The notes: generated by a model not told the origin, from the letters alone. Positions 32,326 through 41,540 are shown, numbered from the stretch's first letter. The stretch: DNA of 48,290 nucleotides from an uncultured Faecalibacterium sp. (GCA_934518555.1 CAKSXW010000010.1:1-48290), one strand, 5' to 3'. Translations and numbers: made by a program.

Positions 32326-33167
32326 GCCAGAAACAAACTGCCCCTTGGCGGTGCCCCCTGTGTGGGGAACCCCTTACCGGGGCGCAGACCTTAAAGTGCC
32401 CCCGGGGCCACAGCTTTGACCGGGCCAAGGAGGGCTATTGGCACCTTTTGCCGGTGCAGAGTATGCGGACCAAGGCCCCCGGTGACAGCAAAGAGATGGT
32501 GGCGGCTCGCCGGGCCTTTTTGAACGCCGGGTATTACGGCATCTTTGGCCAGGCCCTGGGGCAGCTGTGCCTGGAATACGGCCAGCCTGCCGCCCCGGAG
32601 GCAGCCCTGCATCTGCTGGATGCAGGCTGCGGCGAGGGCTGGTACGACCGCTGTATCGCCCAGCAGTTTGCCGCCGCCGGGCGGCCTTTGGAGCTGGCAG
32701 GCTTTGACATTGCCAAGCCTGCGGTGCGGCTGGCGGCCAAGGCTCTGCCACAGGCAGGCTACGCCGTGGCCTCCAGCTTCAGCCAGCCGGTCCGCACCGG
32801 ATGGGCGGATGTGCTGCTGAACTGCTTTTCCCCCTTTGCCCAGGAGGAGTTTTTGCGGGTGCTGCGGCCCGGCGGACGGATGATCTATGTGGTGCCCGGG
32901 GCCGAGCATCTTTACCAGATGAAGGCGGTGCTGTACCAGCAGCCCTACAAAAACCCGGTGCAGCAGATCGCTTACCCCGGGTTCCGGGCCCTGGGAGAAC
33001 GAGAGGTGTCCGGCACCATCACGGTGCCCCAGCAGCAGCTGGAGGCCCTGTTTGCCATGACCCCCTACTACTGGAAGACCCCTCGGGATGGTGCCGCCCG
33101 TCTGGCAGCCCTGCCGGAACTGACCACCACCATCGCATTCCGTTTTCTGGTATTTGAGAAGCTGTAA
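32322..33167 (+). CDS. rlmA: RlmA-type 23S rRNA (guanine-N1)-methyltransferase
   Basis: SAM-dependent enzyme of the RlmA I/II family that methylates G745 or G748 of 23S rRNA; the II type is tied to tylosin resistance. The 281-aa protein begins with the zinc module CPLCGEPL and [19 protein letters not shown], where the two Cys pairs include a His (C11, C14, C27, H31). The SAM motif is [12 protein letters not shown], then GFDIAKPAV, and [20 protein letters not shown]. It overlaps the helicase stop by ATGA. Ribosome-related neighbours (helicase) fit. I cannot tell type I from type II. Confidence 0.9.
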   Translation: MSQKQTAPWRCPLCGEPLTGAQTLKCPRGHSFDRAKEGYWHLLPVQSMRTKAPGDSKEMVAARRAFLNAGYYGIFGQALGQLCLEYGQPAAPEAALHLLDAGCGEGWYDRCIAQQFAAAGRPLELAGFDIAKPAVRLAAKALPQAGYAVASSFSQPVRTGWADVLLNCFSPFAQEEFLRVLRPGGRMIYVVPGAEHLYQMKAVLYQQPYKNPVQQIAYPGFRALGEREVSGTITVPQQQLEALFAMTPYYWKTPRDGAARLAALPELTTTIAFRFLVFEKL

Positions 33168-33173
33168 AAGAGA

Positions 33174-33211
33174 AAAAGGACTGCCGTGCAAGATGCACGG
33201 CAGTCCTTTTT
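33174..33211 (+). terminator. Terminator ending the rpe-to-rlmA operon
   Basis: AAAAGGACTGCCGTGCA-AGA-TGCACGGCAGTCCTTTTT, a perfect 17-bp stem with T-run. Confidence 0.93.
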
Positions 33212-33218
33212 GCGTAAA

Positions 33219-33345
33219 AACCCTCTCAGTCACGGCTTGCGCCGTGCCAGCTCCCCCGAAAGGGGGAGCTCTATTGCAGCTAACCGACAGATACATAAAA
33301 GCTCCCCCTTCGGGGGAGCTGTCACCGAAGGTGACTGAGAGGGTT
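33219..33345. repeat. CCCTCTCAG palindromic repeat, copy 4 (full, most symmetric)
   Basis: Left end AACCCTCTCAGTCACGG, GGCTTGCGCC hairpin, AGCTCCCCC/GGGGGAGCT hairpin twice, right end GGTGACTGAGAGGGTT. The two ends AACCCTCTCAGTCAC and GTGACTGAGAGGGTT are perfect inverted repeats. It lies between two convergent terminators. Confidence 0.88.
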
Positions 33346-33354
33346 CCCCTCCCG

Positions 33355-33397
33355 TAAAAAAGTGGTACCGGAAAGTCCGCAGACTTTCCGGTACCAC
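33355..33397 (-). terminator. Terminator of the MATE gene
   Basis: GTGGTACCGGAAAGTC with a 4-base loop and exact complement; on the minus strand it is followed by TTTTTT. Perfect 16-bp stem. Confidence 0.9.
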
Positions 33398-33457
33398 GAA
33401 ATATAAAATAATTTCCGCTGAAGATGCCCAGAGCAAAGCGGAGGGCAATTTAAATGG

Positions 33458-34816
33458 TCAGGCGTGATACGTCATCCACTTGCCCTTCCAGGCGTACAGG
33501 GCCATAAGCACAGCCCCCAGGCCCCAGCTCACAGGGTACAGGATGAACACCCCGTCGATGGTGGGGAAGAAGGGCAGCAGGAACTGGATCCACACCACCC
33601 GGAACAGGCACAAGGACACCAGCAGCACCACCATGGGAGGGATGCTGGCTCCGGTGCCTCGCACCGCTCCGGCCAGGCCGTGGAGGATGCTGAGCAAAAA
33701 GTAGAAGGGGCAGAACCACCGCATGGCAGCGGCGCCAAAGGCCACCACCGCTTCGTCCTGGGTGAACAGATGCAGAATGGCGTTTTGCCCCAGCAGCAGC
33801 AAGGCACCGGTGATCAGGGTGTACACGATCCCCACCGCCAGGGTGACGAAAGTGCCCTTTTTGACCCGGTCCAGCCGCCCGGCGCCGTAGTTCTGGCCCA
33901 CAAAGGTGGTGGCAGCCATGCTGATGCTGCTGACAGGCAGGATGTTGAAGCCGTCGATCTTCATGTAGGCAGCAAACCCGGCCATGGCGGCGGCACCGTA
34001 GCTGTTGACGCTGGCCTGCACCAGCACGTTGGAAAAGGAGATGACCATGTTCTGGATGCCCGTAGGCAGGCCCACCCGGATGATCCGGGCCGCCATCTTT
34101 TTGTGGAGCCGGATCTTGCTCAGGGTCACCTGGCAGTCATCCGGGGTCCGCATCAGAAACCGCAGGCTCAGCACGCAGGACACCAGCTGGCTGATATCCG
34201 TGGCAATGGCGGCTCCAGCCACCCCCATCCGCAGCCCTACGATGAACACCAGGTCCAGCACGATGTTGGTCACCGAGGCCCAGGCCAGGTAGATCAGGGA
34301 CCGTCGGGAGTTCCCGGCAGCGTTGAGGATGCCGGCGGTCATGTTATACACCACGCTGAACAGCACACCGCCAAAGTAGATGCGGATGTAGGTCACAGCG
34401 TCCCCCAGCACCTCCGCCGGGGTGTTCATGGCCACCAACAGGGCCCGGCCGCAGGCCACGCCGCCTACGGTCAGCAGCAGGCCCATGACCACCGCAATGG
34501 CCAGGGAGGTGTGGACCGCCTCCTGGGCCTCCTTATGGTCCTTGGCCCCTAAAAATTGGCTCACCACCACCCCGGCACCCACGGCCAGGCCCTGGCTGAA
34601 GCCGATGAGCAGGTAGATGGGGGAGCCGCTGGAGCCTACCGCCGCCAGGGCGTTGGCTCCCACAAAGTTGCCTACGATGATGCTGTCGGCGGTGTTGTAC
34701 AGCTGCTGCAGCAGGTTGCCGAAGATCAGGGGCAAAGCGAACAGCAGCAGGCTCTTGACGATGCTGCCCTCTGTCATCAGGTTGTTTTTGGGTCGGGTCT
34801 CAAGGGCGTTTGCCAC
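33458..34816 (-). CDS. MATE-family multidrug/sodium antiporter
   Basis: Twelve-helix inner-membrane exporter of 452 aa. It has the MATE pattern: MTEGSIVKSLLLFALPLIFGNLLQQLYNTADSIIVG at the first helix (given by its parts FALPLIFGN and YNTADS), GAGVVVSQFLGAKD, the internal repeat VGLPTGIQNMVISFSN, and FVGQNYGAGR near helix 8. Such proteins export drugs or metabolites using Na+ or H+. GTG at 34816 is taken as start because AAAGGAG lies 8 bases ahead; an upstream in-frame ATG (34873) has no site and would add 19 residues. Own promoter upstream and terminator downstream. Substrate unknown. Confidence 0.94.
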   Translation of the reverse strand: MANALETRPKNNLMTEGSIVKSLLLFALPLIFGNLLQQLYNTADSIIVGNFVGANALAAVGSSGSPIYLLIGFSQGLAVGAGVVVSQFLGAKDHKEAQEAVHTSLAIAVVMGLLLTVGGVACGRALLVAMNTPAEVLGDAVTYIRIYFGGVLFSVVYNMTAGILNAAGNSRRSLIYLAWASVTNIVLDLVFIVGLRMGVAGAAIATDISQLVSCVLSLRFLMRTPDDCQVTLSKIRLHKKMAARIIRVGLPTGIQNMVISFSNVLVQASVNSYGAAAMAGFAAYMKIDGFNILPVSSISMAATTFVGQNYGAGRLDRVKKGTFVTLAVGIVYTLITGALLLLGQNAILHLFTQDEAVVAFGAAAMRWFCPFYFLLSILHGLAGAVRGTGASIPPMVVLLVSLCLFRVVWIQFLLPFFPTIDGVFILYPVSWGLGAVLMALYAWKGKWMTYHA

Positions 34817-34863
34817 GGTGGGGGCTCCTTTCACGAAAACAGGTGGTTTTTCCAATCCAGTCC

Positions 34864-34892
34864 AGCATAGCACAAATGAAGCAGGGAAACAA
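34864..34892 (-). promoter_or_regulatory. Promoter of the MATE gene
   Basis: Minus strand TTGTTT (34892-34887), 17-base spacer, TATGCT (34869-34864) preceded by TG-C (extended -10). Confidence 0.55.
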
Positions 34893-34905
34893 GGCCCCCG
34901 GGGGC

Positions 34906-34958
34906 AAAAAATACCACCGCCCTGCCGCCAGGGGGTGGGCCCGGCGCAAAGGCGGTGG
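34906..34958 (-). terminator. Terminator of the ECF S-component gene
   Basis: On the minus strand CCACCGCC ... GGCGGTGG followed by TATTTTTTG. It lies 20 bases after the stop codon. Confidence 0.75.
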
Positions 34959-34977
34959 CATGGGGAAGAGCAAAAAC

Positions 34978-35637
34978 TCAGTGGGTGTCCTGGGGTGCCT
35001 TGGGCAGCAGCTCTGCACGCTCCAGGGCCGGGCGCAGGGCCAGGTACAACAGCACGGCGCAGGCGGTGGAGGCCACGCTGTTTACAAAGGTGACGCCGCC
35101 GGCGATCTTAGCCAGAGCCTGGGCCACGGTATATTCCTGCCCAAAGATGTACACGTTGCGGAAGTAGCCCAGGAAGGGGTCCGTCACCACGTTCAGCAGC
35201 AGGCCGGACCCGGCGGAGACCACCACCTTGCCCAGATACCCGGCGCTGTGCTTGCCCAGCTTTTCCAGGTGGAAGGCCTTGTGGGCCACGGCGCCGCAGG
35301 TGATGCCGATGATAAACTTCAGCACAAAGGTGGTGATGGCGTAGCCCGGGTCGCCGGCCAGAATGTCTGCCAGGGCCAGGCCCATGGCACCTGCCAGGCC
35401 GCCGGACACGCCGTCCAGCAGCAGGGCCGTCAGGGCCGTAAAGGTGTTGCCCAGGTGGAAGGAGGAGCCCCCGTAAAAGGGCACCCGGAAGAACAGGTAG
35501 GCCACCAGGCTCAGGGCGGCCATCACGCCGGTGAGGGCCAGCTCCTTGGTGGTAAAGGTGCGCTTATACAGCACGCTGCCAAAGAGGATGAGAATGACGA
35601 CGACTGCCAGCAGCAGCCACATTGCGGTAGTAGACAT
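34978..35637 (-). CDS. ECF-transporter S component (vitamin-type, substrate unassigned)
   Basis: A 219-aa membrane protein with an extra N-terminal helix (residues ~5-25), then the ECF S-component fold of six helices. The first core helix has the A-x-x-x-A pattern that docks the EcfT subunit (LALTGVMAALSLVAY), followed by FHLGNTFTALTALLLDGVSGGLAGAMG (parts HLGNTFTAL and GVSGGLAGAMG), GYAITTFVLKF and a TxFxN-like late loop. No ECF A or T genes are adjacent, as is usual for group II ECF modules. The divergent MocR/PdxR-like regulator suggests a B6 or other PLP-linked substrate, which is inference. The start at 35637 follows GGAGGG. Confidence 0.82.
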   Translation of the reverse strand: MSTTAMWLLLAVVVILILFGSVLYKRTFTTKELALTGVMAALSLVAYLFFRVPFYGGSSFHLGNTFTALTALLLDGVSGGLAGAMGLALADILAGDPGYAITTFVLKFIIGITCGAVAHKAFHLEKLGKHSAGYLGKVVVSAGSGLLLNVVTDPFLGYFRNVYIFGQEYTVAQALAKIAGGVTFVNSVASTACAVLLYLALRPALERAELLPKAPQDTH

Positions 35638-35698
35638 GATCACTTTCCCTCCGATCACAAAACTGCCGGAACTTTCCCTCAAGACCCGGTCAAACCAC

Positions 35699-35767
35699 TT
35701 GACATCCGGGTGCCCGGCAGGTATGCTCCTATTATACCCAGAACTGACCCTGTGAAAATACCCAGAA
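35699..35767. promoter_or_regulatory. Divergent promoter region with ATACC repeats (candidate MocR operator)
   Basis: Plus-strand promoter: TTGACA 35699, 17 bases, TATGCT 35722. Minus-strand -10: TATAAT at 35736-35731. ATACC occurs as an inverted pair GGTAT (35720) / ATACC (35734), and as a 10-base direct repeat ATACCCAGAA at 35734 and 35758. A further inverted pair AACTGACCC (35742) / GGGTCAGTT (35783) lies nearby. B. subtilis GabR, a MocR protein, binds direct ATACCA repeats, so this arrangement is a strong operator candidate for the divergent regulator. Confidence 0.6.
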
Positions 35768-35822
35768 TAAAGTTTTTTTATGGGGTCAGTTGGGCGATGT
35801 GCGAAAAAAAGGAGGGGCTTTT

Positions 35823-37250
35823 ATGGTCCATTTGACCACAGCACTGGACCCGGCCAGCTCCGTGCCGCTGTATGAGCAGCTGTACCGGAGCCTGGCAGAG
35901 GAGATGCGGAGCGGCGGCCTGGCAGCAGGCACCCGGATGCCCGGCAAGCGGCGGCTGGCAGCAGAGCTTTCCGTGTCGGTGAACACGGTGGACACCGCCT
36001 ATCAGCTGCTGGCTGCCGAGGGATATCTGGCAGCCCGGGAACGCAGCGGCTTTTATGTACAGGAATATCTGGCCCTGCCCCAGGCCGGGGCCGCCCCGGC
36101 CCGGGTGCTGCCGCCGCCGGACCCGGCCCCTCCGGTGCAGCTGGACCTGTCCACCCGGGGGGTGGACCCGGGGCTGTTCCCCTTCCGCACCTGGGCCCGG
36201 CTGCAAAAGGAGCTGCTGTACTCCTCCCCGGAGCTGCTGACCCACGGAGACGCCCAGGGAGATCTGGCTCTGCGGCAGGCCCTGGCAGGGTACCTGGCGG
36301 AATACCGGGGGGTCCAGTGCGGTGCCCATCAGATCGTGGTGGGGGCAGGCCTGGAATATCTGCTGGGGCTGCTGGCCCCCCTGCTGCCGCCTCAGGCCGC
36401 CGTGGAGACCCCCGGCTACCCCCGGGCCCTGCAGGTGCTGCAGAACAACGGGGTCCGGTGCTGCTGCCTGCCGGTGGATGAAGGGGGCCTGTCTTTGGAG
36501 GCCCTCAACCGCTCCGGGGCCTCGGTGTGCTATGTGACCCCCAGCCATCAGTTCCCCACAGGGGTCACCATGCCGGCAGGCCGCCGGGCAGAGCTGCTGC
36601 ACTGGGCGGCCCGGGGCCCCGGCCCACGGTACATCATCGAGGACGACTACGACTCGGAGTTCCGCTTTGACACCCGGCCTTTGCCCAGCCTCCAGGGCAT
36701 GGCAGGGGCCGACGGCCCGGTGGTGTACCTGTCCACCTGTTCCCGGAGCCTGGCCCCCAGTATCCGCATTGCCTATATGGTGCTGCCGGAGCATCTGCTG
36801 GGGGCCTGGCTGGCCAAGTATCGGCTGTACTCCGGCACTGTCAGCCGCTTTGAGCAGCAGACCCTGGCCCGGTTCATCACCGAGGGCTACTTTACCCGGC
36901 ATCTGGCCCGGGAACGGGTGGCCTACAAGGCCCGGCGAGATGCCTTACAGGCAGCGTTGGAGGCCGCCTTTGCCCCCGGGGAGCTGAAGCTGTCGGGGCT
37001 CCACACCGGGCTCCATTTGCTGGCAGCCCTCCGGGACCCCCCTCCGGACCAGGCCCTCCGGGCGGCGGCCCGGGCCCAGGGGGTACGGCTGAGCCTCCTG
37101 AGCGACTACGACCTGACAGGCTCCGGCCAGGCAGCCCCGGGCACCCTGGTGCTGGGTTACGGCTCCTTGGCCGACGAGGCCTGCCCCGGGGTGGGGGAGA
37201 CATTGAAAAAGCTCTGCACCGCCGCCAGGGAATCCGGGGTCAGGGCATAA
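35823..37250 (+). CDS. MocR/PdxR-type GntR regulator with Lys-to-Arg change at the PLP site
   Basis: A 475-aa fusion of a GntR winged helix (residues ~8-75: LYEQLYRSLAEEMRSGGL, LAAELSVSVNTVDTAYQLLAAEG) and an aminotransferase-like domain (~110-470). The aminotransferase fold keeps HGDAQGDLALRQALAGYL, VETPGYPRA, the IEDDYDSEFRFD block with the ring-nitrogen Asp, and a phosphate/PLP loop. The lysine of the TFSK-S-L motif is Arg308 (STCSRSLAPSIRIAY; codon CGG at 36744), so a Schiff base cannot form. It is divergent from an ECF vitamin transporter gene. ATG follows AAAAGGAGGGG. Its 3' end overlaps the convergent LCP-like gene by 94 bases. Confidence 0.93.
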   Translation: MVHLTTALDPASSVPLYEQLYRSLAEEMRSGGLAAGTRMPGKRRLAAELSVSVNTVDTAYQLLAAEGYLAARERSGFYVQEYLALPQAGAAPARVLPPPDPAPPVQLDLSTRGVDPGLFPFRTWARLQKELLYSSPELLTHGDAQGDLALRQALAGYLAEYRGVQCGAHQIVVGAGLEYLLGLLAPLLPPQAAVETPGYPRALQVLQNNGVRCCCLPVDEGGLSLEALNRSGASVCYVTPSHQFPTGVTMPAGRRAELLHWAARGPGPRYIIEDDYDSEFRFDTRPLPSLQGMAGADGPVVYLSTCSRSLAPSIRIAYMVLPEHLLGAWLAKYRLYSGTVSRFEQQTLARFITEGYFTRHLARERVAYKARRDALQAALEAAFAPGELKLSGLHTGLHLLAALRDPPPDQALRAAARAQGVRLSLLSDYDLTGSGQAAPGTLVLGYGSLADEACPGVGETLKKLCTAARESGVRA

Positions 37251-38080
37251 CCCTGGCCAGTCTCCAGGCCCGGCAGGGCCTGGGCCTGGGGAACCGCCTG
37301 GCCGTTGGCCAAAAACTCCAGCACCCGTTCCAGGGTGGCCAGGTCCAGGGCCGTCAGGTCGGTGAGCAAAGCACTGCTGACCTGTTCCAGCCCCTGGGGC
37401 AGGGTGGAGGGCAGCAGCTCCAGGTTCTGCCGGAAAAAGGCGTCCCACACCGCCGCCCGGGCGGCAGCCCGGTGGCCCCAGGGTACCAGGTCCTGGTCCT
37501 CCAACTGGGTGAGGAAGCTGTGGGCCTCGGCGGCAGAAAGACCCTGGACCTGGGTGCTCCGGCCGCAGCGGGCCAGCTCCCGGGCCGTCAAAGCCCCGGA
37601 AAACCCCACCCGTACCGGGCCGTACCGCTGGGCCAGCCGCTCCAGCACCGCCTCTGACAGAGCCAGGTACCGGGTATCTTCCGGCAAGGGCAGCTGGCTG
37701 GCCAGGGCCTGGCGGCACCGGGCCGGGCCTGCGGCGGCGTAGCAGTGGGCCAGGGTGGCCTGATCTTCCCCAAAGGGCACCTGGAGCTGGGCCGGGATGG
37801 CCAGCAGATGCAGACAGTTCTGGCTGGCGTTCAGGTAGGCCAGCAAAAAGCCGGGCTGGGGCCCGGCGGTGCACAGCAGCACCGTCAGCTGGTCCGTGGC
37901 CTTGGGCAACTGCACCGGGATGCTGCTCTGGCTGTGGGCGGCCTGCCGCAGCTGCTGGTCCAGCCGCTGGCGGCTCAGCAGCACCGTGCCCCCTACCAGG
38001 GGCAGCAGCACCAGCAAAGCGGCCCCCAAAGCCGCCCAAAAGGGGTTCCAGCCCCGGTGTCTGCCGTGGGTCTTGCTCAT
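37157..38080 (-). CDS. LytR/CpsA/Psr-like membrane protein, degenerate
   Basis: A 307-aa protein with one N-terminal helix (residues ~18-37) and an exported domain that resembles LCP proteins, which attach glycopolymers to peptidoglycan. The pattern FLLAYLNASQNCLHLLAIPAQLQV matches the LCP strand that normally reads SIPRDT. Arg and Asp, which bind the pyrophosphate, are absent (AIPAQL), so enzyme activity is doubtful. The later LALSEAVLERLAQRYGPVRV matches the VD-x-LGGV region only in outline. ATG at 38080 follows GGCAGGGAT. It converges on and overlaps the MocR gene. The family call is tentative. Confidence 0.6.
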   Translation of the reverse strand: MSKTHGRHRGWNPFWAALGAALLVLLPLVGGTVLLSRQRLDQQLRQAAHSQSSIPVQLPKATDQLTVLLCTAGPQPGFLLAYLNASQNCLHLLAIPAQLQVPFGEDQATLAHCYAAAGPARCRQALASQLPLPEDTRYLALSEAVLERLAQRYGPVRVGFSGALTARELARCGRSTQVQGLSAAEAHSFLTQLEDQDLVPWGHRAAARAAVWDAFFRQNLELLPSTLPQGLEQVSSALLTDLTALDLATLERVLEFLANGQAVPQAQALPGLETGQGYALTPDSLAAVQSFFNVSPTPGQASSAKEP

Positions 38081-38196
38081 GTGAGATCCCTGCCTTTCCA
38101 GGGAGAGTATGGGCCCCGGAGACAAAAGTCATACAATAACATCATTCAGCTCTGGGCATGGAGTGTGAAACCTCTGCATACTATAAAAGAAAAGTC

Positions 38197-38225
38197 TTGC
38201 CAGGGCAGGAAAAATGTGGTATAGT
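38197..38225 (+). promoter_or_regulatory. Promoter of the glycine-riboswitch/AGCS transcript
   Basis: TTGCCA at 38197, 17-base spacer, TATAGT at 38220. Start near 38232. Confidence 0.75.
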
Positions 38226-38233
38226 TTGTCTGT

Positions 38234-38251
38234 TGTGCACAATTGTGCACA
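38234..38251. promoter_or_regulatory. Perfect 18-bp palindrome at the transcription start (candidate operator)
   Basis: TGTGCACAATTGTGCACA is its own reverse complement. It begins about two bases after the predicted start, 8 bases after the -10. Such a position is typical for a repressor site. Confidence 0.6.
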
Positions 38252-38292
38252 GTGGGAAAACTGAAAAGACTGCGGCAGGTTACAGGGCCTCC

Positions 38293-38432
38293 GCACTCTG
38301 GAGAAGCCCGGCGGACCCGGGTGCCGAAGGTGTAAAGCTGCCGGGAGGGCGGCTGAATCTCTCAGGCAAAAGGACAGAGCATGGTCTTTTGCGTACAGCG
38401 GTGGCTGTACGGGAAATGCGTGCTGTTTTTTT
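38293..38432 (+). promoter_or_regulatory. Glycine riboswitch (single aptamer) with expression platform
   Basis: The aptamer hallmarks are CTCTGGAG (38296), GTGCCGAAGGTGTAAAG in the core, and the very conserved TCTCTCAGGCAAAAGGACAG near 38360-38378. Only one aptamer is seen. Downstream GTACAGC-GGTG-GCTGTAC and ATGCGTGCTG followed by seven T (38426-38432) form a terminator; its stem can compete for the 3' end of the aptamer (ACAGAGCAT). Together with the palindrome and promoter, this fills the 412 bases ahead of the AGCS gene. Glycine binding would most simply free the transporter gene for transcription; direction is inferred. Confidence 0.92.
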
Positions 38433-38492
38433 GTGGGCAGAGCCTTGGGAGGGTCCTGCCCATTTTTTTGTGGATCACAGGGGGAAAGCAGC

Positions 38493-39992
<1,500 letters not shown>

Positions 39993-40002
39993 CCTGTGCC
40001 CC

Positions 40003-40039
40003 AAGGGCCTGTGAGGCATTTCCTCACAGGCCCTTTTTT
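40003..40039 (+). terminator. Terminator of the AGCS gene
   Basis: AAGGGCCTGTGAGG-CATTT-CCTCACAGGCCCTTTTTT, perfect stem with T-run. Confidence 0.93.
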
Positions 40040-40154
40040 GATGGGAAGGGTCTGGTATTTTTTCACAAAAACTAGAATATTAGTATATCAGTTGTGACGA
40101 AAAATCAAAAATCTCTTTACAATGCACCGAGAATATAGTACTCTTTACACAAAG

Positions 40155-40243
40155 GGAAGGCTGGGCGTGTCCAAAAGGTGAGGGGATCGCCTGGGGGCAG
40201 CCAGCCTTTTAAAAAGAGCAGGCCTGGACAGGAACAGGTCTGT
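40155..40243 (+). promoter_or_regulatory. Structured leader of the Tat-signal esterase gene
   Basis: AAGGCTGG (40157) pairs with CCAGCCTT (40201), followed by TTAAAAAG. A second hairpin CAGGCCTG / CAGGTCTG follows at about 40218-40243. A possible promoter ahead is TTTACA 40116 with TACTCT 40139 (17-base spacer), or a TATAGT at 40134 with no good -35. No known riboswitch was recognised. Confidence 0.4.
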
Positions 40244-40279
40244 CGAGATGGCAAGATTGCCATGAGGAAGGAGAAACTT

Positions 40280-41464
40280 ATGACTAGAAGAGACTTTATG
40301 AAGGCTTCCGCTGCAACTGCTGTGGCAGCAGGCGCACTGGCTGGCATGGCTCCGGCCTCCTTTGCAGCCGACAGCGGCGTGCACACCGATGCTGAAGTCC
40401 AGGCCATGGTGGCTGAGGAACTGAAGCTGTCCCGTGAGGTGGCTTTCTACCCTGCAGCATTCCGGGGCGATTTTGACAAGTTCTATGTGCTGTTCCACAA
40501 GCTGTCCCGTGCTCAGTACGAGAAGGTGGACGGTGCTGCAGTTGCAGGCATCAACGCTTCTCACTACGATATGTGCGTGGCTCTGACCAATGCCCGTAAG
40601 GCTCTGCGTCAGGTCAAGGACCCCAAGAGCACCGTGTGGGAGATCTGGGGCGACCAGATGGCAGTGGAGTCCCCCCTGCCCACCAACTGGGCCAACTGCT
40701 ACGATAACGAGGGCTTCCGCCCCTTCCTGAACCCCTATCTGCTGCCTCACCAGGGTAAGGTCAAGGGCAATGTCATCGTCATTGCCGGCGGCGGCAGCAC
40801 CCACCGCAACAACGTGGTGGAAGGCTACCCTGTGGCAGAGTACTTCAACAAGCAGGGCTACAATGCCTTTGTGCTGCAGCGCCGTGTGAACCCCTACGCC
40901 GCTGTGGACCAGCAGCTGGACCTGGCCCGTGCCATCCGCTTCCTCCGTGCCAATGCTTCCGCCAAGAACATCGGCAAGACCGATATCATCATGGCAGTGG
41001 GCTTCTCTGCCGGCGGCATGAACATCATGCAGGTCATCGCCAACCAGTACGGCAACCAGACCACCCCGGACAAGGTCTACCCCGATTACGTCTGCGACGC
41101 AGTGGACCACGAGAGCGCCGACCTGCAGGTAGCTGTGCCCGTTTACGGCCTGTTCGTCACCGGTCTGGACTTCAGCAAGAACCCCAACCTGCCCCCGGTC
41201 TTTGGTGTTGTGGGCCAGAAGGACGGCCTGAGTGCCATGATGCTGCCCTCCCTGCCGGAGTGCGCCATGATCTTCAAGGACTTCAGCTTCTACCTGGCAC
41301 CGGACGCTCCCCACGGTGTGGGCCTGGGCACCGGCACCAAGGGCTATGTGAACGCCTACACCCAGATCGCACAGTGGCCTGACATGGCAGTCAACTTCAT
41401 GGAGAGCCGTCTGGGCCTCATGGAGAAGATCGTGGACATGGACCCTGTGGGCCTGGCCTGGTAA
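40280..41464 (+). CDS. Exported alpha/beta-hydrolase (esterase-like) with twin-arginine signal
   Basis: A 394-aa protein. It begins MTRRDFMKASAATAVAAGAL, a Tat-type signal (T-R-R-D-F-M-K) with a cleavage site near SFA-ADS. The alpha/beta-hydrolase domain has nucleophile Ser243 in GFSAGGMN, Asp315 in VGQKDGL and His345 in DAPHGVG, the order of the BD-FAE/acetyl-esterase group. The oxyanion HGG motif is replaced by IAGGGSTHRNN. Likely substrates are esterified sugars or plant esters; this is inference. The start at 40280 is chosen because GGAAGGAGAA lies just ahead. Codon choice (GCT, CGT, GGT more common than in neighbours) suggests high expression. Own leader and terminator. Confidence 0.85.
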   Translation: MTRRDFMKASAATAVAAGALAGMAPASFAADSGVHTDAEVQAMVAEELKLSREVAFYPAAFRGDFDKFYVLFHKLSRAQYEKVDGAAVAGINASHYDMCVALTNARKALRQVKDPKSTVWEIWGDQMAVESPLPTNWANCYDNEGFRPFLNPYLLPHQGKVKGNVIVIAGGGSTHRNNVVEGYPVAEYFNKQGYNAFVLQRRVNPYAAVDQQLDLARAIRFLRANASAKNIGKTDIIMAVGFSAGGMNIMQVIANQYGNQTTPDKVYPDYVCDAVDHESADLQVAVPVYGLFVTGLDFSKNPNLPPVFGVVGQKDGLSAMMLPSLPECAMIFKDFSFYLAPDAPHGVGLGTGTKGYVNAYTQIAQWPDMAVNFMESRLGLMEKIVDMDPVGLAW

Positions 41465-41505
41465 ATTGAACTCTCCTTACCTCCTCATATAAGCAAGATC
41501 CCAAT

Positions 41506-41540
41506 GAAAAAGGGGCTGCGCCTAGGCGCAGCCCCTTTTT
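41506..41540. terminator. Bidirectional terminator
   Basis: AAAAAGGGGCTGCGC-CTAG-GCGCAGCCCCTTTTT, perfect 15-bp stem between converging genes. Confidence 0.93.

Noticed and set aside
36945..38132. Alternative 395-codon frame on the minus strand across the LCP-like gene
   Set aside because: Product is Gly/Pro/Arg-rich without domains. The frame ending at 37157 has a signal anchor, a ribosome site and LCP-like pattern.
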